From Cliona cf. orientalis (lineage: Eukaryota; Porifera; Demospongiae; Clionaida; Clionaidae): a stretch of DNA of 64,000 nt. The translations under genes and the position numbers were made by a program. The DNA is taken from positions 14,499,974 through 14,563,973 of the forward strand of contig OZ005690.1 in assembly GCA_963930775.1 (NCBI GenBank). Reading direction: 5' to 3'. Of the stretch, positions 57,600 to 64,000 are shown piece by piece; position 1 is the first letter of the stretch; each line of letters opens with the position of its first letter. Under the pieces are notes generated by a model. That model was not told the DNA's origin. It made no database searches and worked only from the letters and a program-made list of their open reading frames with translations.

Positions 57600-58027
57600 A
57601 GGTATAATATGGCTATAGCTAACTAGCCTTGTCACAGCAATGCATGGAGTGGGGCCAGGCTCTCTCTTCTCTCAATGGATACTAGACTAACAGCTATATA
57701 TTATATTATTACAAGTATAAACAACAATTGAATAAAATTGAAGTATGTAAAGTATCGCTATATTTTGATATTGATCCATGGGTATACAGTATTGATTTTC
57801 CATTCCTGCATGCATGTGCCCCATATATAATATGTGTGTGCACAGCTACTCAAAAAGCAAGCTTAGGGATGTATAGTGGATGTGATACGTTATCCCTATG
57901 AATCTTGTTTGTGTATTTTTTGGCACTGCCATCCCTGGCCTACTTCATCCTTCAACTTGTTTTTTATACTTATTACTATATATATATTCTTTTTTTAGTG
58001 CCCTCAGGGCCTGGTAGTTATCATAGA
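57600..58027. mobile_element. End of the duplicated gene block, then repeat DNA
   Basis: Similarity to the first gene copy continues about 70 bp past the exon (to about 57660) and then stops. From about 57740 a repeat starts that recurs inverted at 59270-59560 and in part at 59585-59690; a short piece also occurs near 12195-12255. It carries GGGATGTATAGTGGATGTGA and TTTTTTGGCACTGCCATCCC. Confidence 0.6.
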
Positions 58028-60837
58028 GTCGGTAGACTCTATAAGTAGGGATGGCACGGATACTCCATATATGTAATACATTACAAAAGTCCAAATATCT
58101 CAAAACAGGTAACTTTGTGAAGTTTCCGAGCTAAGTGTGAAAATCAGAATCTACAGCAAATTATCTATCTAACAAGACCAAGATCATCCATCAACTCAAT
58201 TGTATAGGCCAGAACCAGATGTTAAAAAAAATGGCCATTTGTCAAGGTTTCTTTCTTTCTTTCTGTTTTCCTGGGCTAACTCAAGACTACCATGACCGCT
58301 CACCTTAGTTCGAGTATAAATCCACTCCATTTTGGAGCGCGCACGTCTGTGGCACGCTCGTTTTGTGTTATCAGGGAAGCGATTGAATTGTGGGTGTGTA
58401 CAGCGCGCGTTTTGTGAGTGGGTGTGTCTGATTAGCCATTTTGTCATATAATGCGCATGCTCATACGGTGTTACCATGGTGAAGTCATGTGACCGATATA
58501 AGTGGCACGCGTGCGCCGGCGCATCCAGGACCTGTTCGATCGAGCGCTCAGCTGATCAGCTCAGTGAACTGTCGATTATTATGGTGGCTATTTACCAACA
58601 GTAAGCTTACTGGCCTATAAAATATGTTCCAGAAACCGAAAGTTTTCGTTACTCCTTGGTTCTAAACAGCCTTCTTTCAAGTTAGCCGGTCGAGTCAGCC
58701 CTAGCCTCGTAGTACCTAGGCCTCAAAGGGCCTGGGTACGAGGCTAAGTCAGCCCTGGCAGCTTCAGGATCGAGATAACGAGGGGCGTGGCTTCATTCGC
58801 AGGTCAAATCTGGACGCTGCATGGTTACCTGAGCTGTCTCGAGAACCCCACTGATGCACGTTCAGTAGTGTGTGATGCAAAAGAAGTCCTAGCTATAGCT
58901 ATCAAAAGACTGCCTGGGATTTGCACTTACAGGAGTATTCAAGTTTGAACTTACGGTGTGTTTGGGGTACCATAGCTGCCTGACTCAAAGACTAAGATCA
59001 CACGAACATGCTGGATCAGTGGTGTACTCGCTTCCTATAATAATTATTATGGTATTATTGCTGGAGCACATTTTGGATGTAGCTAGGTCCAAAATTTTTT
59101 GAACTTGTAGCTAGTTGACTGTTCCATGCATTAATAATTTTTTTATTATTAGCTAAACAATGAATAGGCAAACCGGTCACCATGGTATATGTATAGTCTC
59201 ATGCCCAGCCTCTGTCCCAACGAGATTAGTCAGCTAGGAGGCATTGATGATAATTAATGACAATCATGAACTACCAGGCCCTGAGGGCACTAAAAAAGAA
59301 CAGTAACAAGTATAAAAAACAATTAAATAAAATTGAAGGATGAAGTAGGGATGGCAGTGCCAAAAAATACGCAAACAAGATTCGTAGGGATAACGTATCA
59401 CATCCACTATACATCCCTACGCTTACTTTTTGAGTATAGCCGTGCACACACATAATATTATTATATGGGGCGCATGCTTGCAGGAATGGAAAATCAATGT
59501 AGCCTGTATACCCATGGATCAATATCATAATATATAGCGACACTCTATAGAATCAGAAGTGGAATCCGATGTGAAAAGCAAGCAAAGGGATGTATAGTGG
59601 ATGTGATACGTTATCCCTACGAATCTTGTTTGTGTATTTTTTGGCACTGCCATCCCTACTTCATCCTTCAATTTTATTCAATTGTTTTTTATACTGTATA
59701 TATACAACAAAAAATATTTTTCAGAGCGACAATTTTCTTATATAGCTAGTCCGTGTCCTAACCTGGAGGGCATAAAAGATGCGCTCTCCTACAAGTTCAG
59801 AAGACTCACGATTAGTCACAATTGTTGTGCCATGTGCACAAACGAGGTTGCCAGGGCCTAGGGCCATAGAGATGCATTCTCGAGCTCGAGCTTGAGCAAG
59901 CGGCGCAAGCGCCGCACACTTCAACAGGCCTGCTCGGCAGGCCACCGAGCCTCGAGCAAAGCGAGAGGCGATGTCTGCTCTTTGTCATGGTCTGGTGGTA
60001 GATTCGACGTTCGAGCAGAGTGAGAACATCGCCATTAATACACGGTGAGTTTAAGATACCATTTAATTGCGTGGGCGTGAGGTGGGGGATATGACACCTA
60101 AACCACATCAAAGTCATTAGTGAGGTGCATGTTGTGTAACCACGCCCTTTTAATTGCTCAGGTCTCAGGGGTGTGGCTGCTAGAGCCGGAAGTGTTCATT
60201 TAATATCCTCCATGGACCGGAAGCCGAGCCGGAAGGGAGGGGCCAGGCCACGCCCAAAACAGCACCACCCTGCCCCTCAAAAACCATCATTCTCAATCAA
60301 GTGCCGGCTGCATGGCCACCGGATGTCCACCGGAAGCCCACAATCAATCCCAATTAAAACACACAGCTTCCTCAAGGCCAGAACACACACAAACACTAGG
60401 AGGCCGTTAATTCTGCCACACCGCCCACACAAGAGCTCACCTCATTTCCTGTGTGGGCGGGGTAACAACACGTCATCGCAACCACATCCGCTTCAAACCA
60501 TCGTCAGCCTCCGTCCAGCCGTACAGTCCCCTCGATCGCACCGGCGTACAGTGCCTCATTAACTGACATGGCCTCACCTTTGACCCCCTGCCACGCCCCC
60601 GAAGCCTCCTGGCCGGGTGCAAAGGTCACCACCGCATCCGGGACACGCCCACCTATCGCCGCGGCCAAGTCCCAGGCCCCGATATCCCAGCACTGGCCCG
60701 TGAAGCCACGCCCAATCGGAAGCAATAAAACCTGCATTAATGCACACGCACACACTCCACACAGTGCCAGGAACACGCCCACATGCTTAATTAGGCCTAA
60801 TTAGCTTCTTTTTTTTTTTTTTTCAAGGCGACCAGAA

Positions 60838-61105
60838 CACTAAGGCCAAATAAAATTGAATATTAGTTTCTCATCCCCGCCCGCCTCTAGTTTTTCCTCT
60901 GCCTGACCACATTTTATTTCGTGAATATCATTAAAACTATCTGCACAAGGCATTACGTCATAGACTCGCCCATTTTTTAATGAAATTCATGATGACATTT
61001 AATGATATTCATGACAAAAAATAAAATAAAAAGCCACCCTCCCGCCTGGGGAAATTCCTGAACATAGGATGAGAAACTAATAATCAATTTTGCTTGGCCT
61101 AAGCA
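60838..61105. mobile_element. MITE in the centre of the palindrome
   Basis: CTAAGGCCAAATAAAATTGA at the left and the inverse TCAATTTTGCTTGGCCTAAG at the right, with TTAGTTTCTCATCC/GGATGAGAAACTAA inside. A half copy lies at about 34665-34710. Confidence 0.7.
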
Positions 61106-61489
61106 GAAAAAAAAATTGTCCGAAAACCACCACATAGTTGAGCTGGATGCATAGTAGAGCCATACAATGCGAGTAGGCAGTCTATACATCAATTTTGACC
61201 AAAGTGGGTAATGGTCGTCACGCTGCTGTGCGCGCGTGGCCCCGCCCCTCACGTAGCGCGTGGGCGGAAAACATTGCAAACGCATGGCTTCCTATACAAA
61301 CATATGGGGGTAACTTCAAAGGGTCGTAACTTTAATTCTAAGGCGTGAATCAAAATTCCCCGGGATCAAATCTCTAGTTTCGACCCATTCTGCGTGCCCA
61401 TGTAAAAATTATCCTCCCAAGTGCTCCCAACCCCCCCCCCCCCCATGAATTAGATTATTTATTTAAATTTGCCTTTTTTTTCTACTTAG

Positions 61490-61932
61490 TGTTTAATAAG
61501 TCGTTGCGGTTAATAGTTAAGAAAGAATGCTTTGATCTTGCTTTGATGTGGGCAATTACCGGTGTTTTCTTCAGGGGCCACCTCCGGTCGCTAATTACAC
61601 GCGCATAATCATCCCTGGCCGATTCTAGGCACGCCCACTTTCGACCAAAATCACTCGTATGGCCTCTTCGGCCACGCCCCTTCACGATTCGCTAATTGAA
61701 TTAGCCATTCCTGACGCTCACGCCCACGCAATTAGCGAATCGTGAAGGGGCGTGGCCGAAGAGGCCATACGAGTGCTTTTGGTCGAAGGTGGGCGTGTCC
61801 AGAATCGGCCAGGGATGATTATGCGCGTGTAATTAGCGACCGGAAGTGGCCCCTGAAGAAAACACCGGTAATTGCCCACTTCAAAGCAAGATCAAAGCAT
61901 TCTTTCTTAACTATTAACCGCAACGACTTAAA
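61490..61932. repeat. Small central palindrome
   Basis: AAGTCGTTGCGGTTAATAGT at the left pairs with ACTATTAACCGCAACGACTT at the right; the centre is near 61711 (ATTAGCGAATCGTGAAGG and inverse). Arms of about 200 bp. Confidence 0.85.
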
Positions 61933-64000
61933 AAAAAAAAAGCCTAATTAGGCCTAATTAAGCATGTGGGCGTGTTCCTGGCACTGTGTGGAGTGTGTGC
62001 GTGTGCGTTAATGCAGGTTTTATTGCTTCCGATTGGGCGTGGCTTCACGAGCCAGTGCTTGGATATCGGGGCCTGGGACTTGGCCGCGGCGATAGGTGGG
62101 CGTGTCCCGGATGCGGTGGTGACCTTTGCACCCGGCCAGGAGGCTTCGGGGGCGTGGCAGGAGGTCAAAGGTGAGGCCATGTCAGTTAATGAGGCACTGT
62201 ACGGCGGTGCGATCGAGGGGCCTGTACAGCTGGACGGAGGCTGACGATGGTTTGAAGCGGATGTGGTTGCGATGACGTGTTGTTACTCCGCCCACACAGG
62301 AAATGAGGTGAGCTCTTGTGTGGGCGGTGTGGCAGAACGGCCTTGAAGTGTTTGTGTGTGTTTTGGCCTTGAGGAAGCTGTGTGTTTTAATTGGGATTGA
62401 TTGTGGGCTTCCGGTGGACATCCGGTGGTTAGTAGGCACTTGATTGAGAATGGTGGTCCTTGGGGAACAGGGTGGGGCTGTTTTGGGCGTGGCCTGGCCC
62501 CTCCCTTCCGGCTCGGCTTCCGGTCCATGGAGGATATTAAATGAACACTTCCGGCTCTAGCAGCCACACCCCTGAGACCTGTGCAATTAAAAGGGCGTGG
62601 TTACACAACATGCACCTCACTAATGACTTTGATGTGGTTTAGGTGTCATATCCCCCACCTCACGCCCACGCAATTTAATGGTACCTTAATCAGCTACTCT
62701 TGGCCTGCAGTGAGGGGTGTGGTCTTCATCTGCGCGTGCGCGCTATACTAACTGGCACTCGATTGTATATAGCATGCTGTTAGTAGTGTTCAGTCATGAT
62801 TGTGACATCAAACATACTTGTTCATGATTGTCATTAATTTTCATCAATGCCACCTAGCTGACTAATCTCGTGGGAACAGAATCTGGGCATGAGACTATAC
62901 ATATACCATGGCAACCGATTTGCCTATTCATTGTTTAATATTAAAAATTTAATGCATGGAACTAGCTACAACTTCAAAAAAAATTTCTGGACCTAGCTAC
63001 ATCCAACTGTGCTCTAGCAATAATACAATATTAGTATAGGGAAGCATGTACACCACTGATTCAGCATGTTTGTGTGATCTTAGCCTTTGATTCAGGCAGC
63101 TATGGTACCCCAAACACACCGTGCCTGAGTTCAAACTTGAATATTCCTATAAGTGCAAATCTCAGGCACTCTTTTGATAGCTAGCTAGGACATCTTCTTT
63201 TGCATCACACACTATTGAACGTACATCAGTGGGACTCTCAAGAAAGCTCAGGTAACCAGCGTCTAGATTTGACCTGCGAATGAAGCCACGCCCCTCGTTA
63301 TCTTGATCCTGACCGGCAAACTTGAAAGAAGGCTGTTTAGAACCAAGTAGCAACGAAAATCTTCGGTTTCGGGAGCATATTTTATAGGCCAGTAAGTTTA
63401 GTAGCCACCATAATCGACAGTTCACTGAGCTGATCAGCTGAGTGCTCGATTGAGCAGGTCCTGGATGCGCCGGCGCACGCGCGCCACTTACATCAGTCAC
63501 ATGATTTCACCATGGCAACACCGTATGAGCATGCACATTATATGACAAAATGGCTAATCAGACACACCCACTCGCAAAATGCACACTGTACACACACCCA
63601 CAATTAAATCGCTATCCTGATAACACAAAATAAGCGTGCCACAGACATGCGCTCCAAAATGGAATGGATTTATACTCAAACTAAGGTGAGCAGTCGTGGT
63701 AGTGTTGAGTTAGCCCAGGAAAACAGAAAGAAAGAAAGAAAGATTGACAAATGGCTATTTTTTTGGTTCTGCAGGCATACACAATTGAGTTGATGGATGA
63801 TCTTGGTCTTATTAGATAGATAATTTGCTTTAGATTCTGATTTTGACACTTAGAAAGTTCACAAAGTTACCTGTTTTGAGATATTTGGATTTTTGTAATG
63901 TATTATATGTATGGAGTATCCGTGCCATCCCCACTATAGAGTCTACCGACTCTATTATAATTATAGTTAACACCAATAACGTAAGTTTGACTACCATACG

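Larger units (their letters stand above)
58028..63957. mobile_element. Nested inverted repeat of about 6 kb (large palindromic element)
   Basis: The left arm 58028-60800 is matched in reverse by the right arm 61945-63957; for example GATCATCCATCAACTC at about 58183 pairs with about 63790, and CACCACCGCATCCGGGACAC at about 60628 with about 62096. The left arm has an extra block at about 59270-60000. The outer ends carry AGAGTCGGTAGACTCT-type sequence. The inner arms are GC-rich with many GGGCGTGG/CCACGCCC words and have open frames on both arms (60173-60562, 62283-62567) that mirror each other; I do not recognise a protein. Between the arms (60800-61945) lie a MITE and a further small palindrome. 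Confidence 0.8.

Noticed and set aside
61482..62244. Matching pairs of frames around the palindrome centre as duplicated genes
   Set aside because: They mirror each other because the DNA is an inverted repeat; no recognised protein or splice signals.

Overview
The window is animal nuclear DNA: AT-rich, with many short GT-AG introns, no operons, and genes built from metazoan domains (death, CARD, SAM, ZU5, Ig, FYVE, RING, ankyrin). Gene content, very short introns and a dense load of small inverted-repeat elements suggest a sponge, most likely a demosponge such as Amphimedon; that species call is inference. All gene models were made by hand from splice signals and reading frame, so exon edges are approximate where stated.

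Layout. (1) 1-33849, minus: one very large modular gene, its 3' end cut off by the window start. In protein order I can trace ankyrin repeats, FYVE zinc finger, Roc-COR GTPase, Ig-like domain, split SAM-like domain, RING finger plus coiled coil, ZU5/UPA-like module, two SAM domains, linker, start of a death domain. Its third intron is about 17 kb and contains a 12.8-kb DNA transposon (20583-33379) flanked by a 5-bp duplication. That transposon carries two divergent spliced genes: an EnSpm/Tnp2-like transposase (minus) and a BEN-domain protein (plus). A 1.6-kb element with a perfect 9-bp duplication is nested in the first intron of the transposase. (2) 34557-43509, minus: alpha subunit of the AP-2 clathrin adaptor, complete at the C-terminus but lacking the N-terminal third. 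(3) 43672-46555: a foldback-type element whose arms are about 1 kb of an 18-bp minisatellite in opposite orientation, flanked by a perfect 8-bp duplication. (4) 46615-47477, plus: a myotrophin-like ankyrin gene, apparently without its first exon. (5) 48170-57590, minus: a paralogue of the first gene. It keeps Roc-COR, Ig, SAM, RING and coiled coil, has lost the ankyrin/FYVE part and nearly all of ZU5, and is followed by CARD, several SAMs and a complete death domain (one gene or two). (6) 57700-63957: a gene-poor, multi-layer inverted repeat of about 6 kb.

Biology. The two Roc-COR genes look like cytoplasmic signalling scaffolds. DAPK1 (ankyrin-Roc-COR-death) and PIDD/UNC5 (ZU5-UPA-death) are the nearest known organisations, but no kinase or caspase domain was seen. 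CARD, SAM and death modules suggest innate immune or cell-death signalling; this is inferred from domains only. AP-2 alpha and myotrophin are housekeeping genes unrelated to them. The rest is mobile DNA, much of it with visible inverted ends and target-site duplications inside introns.
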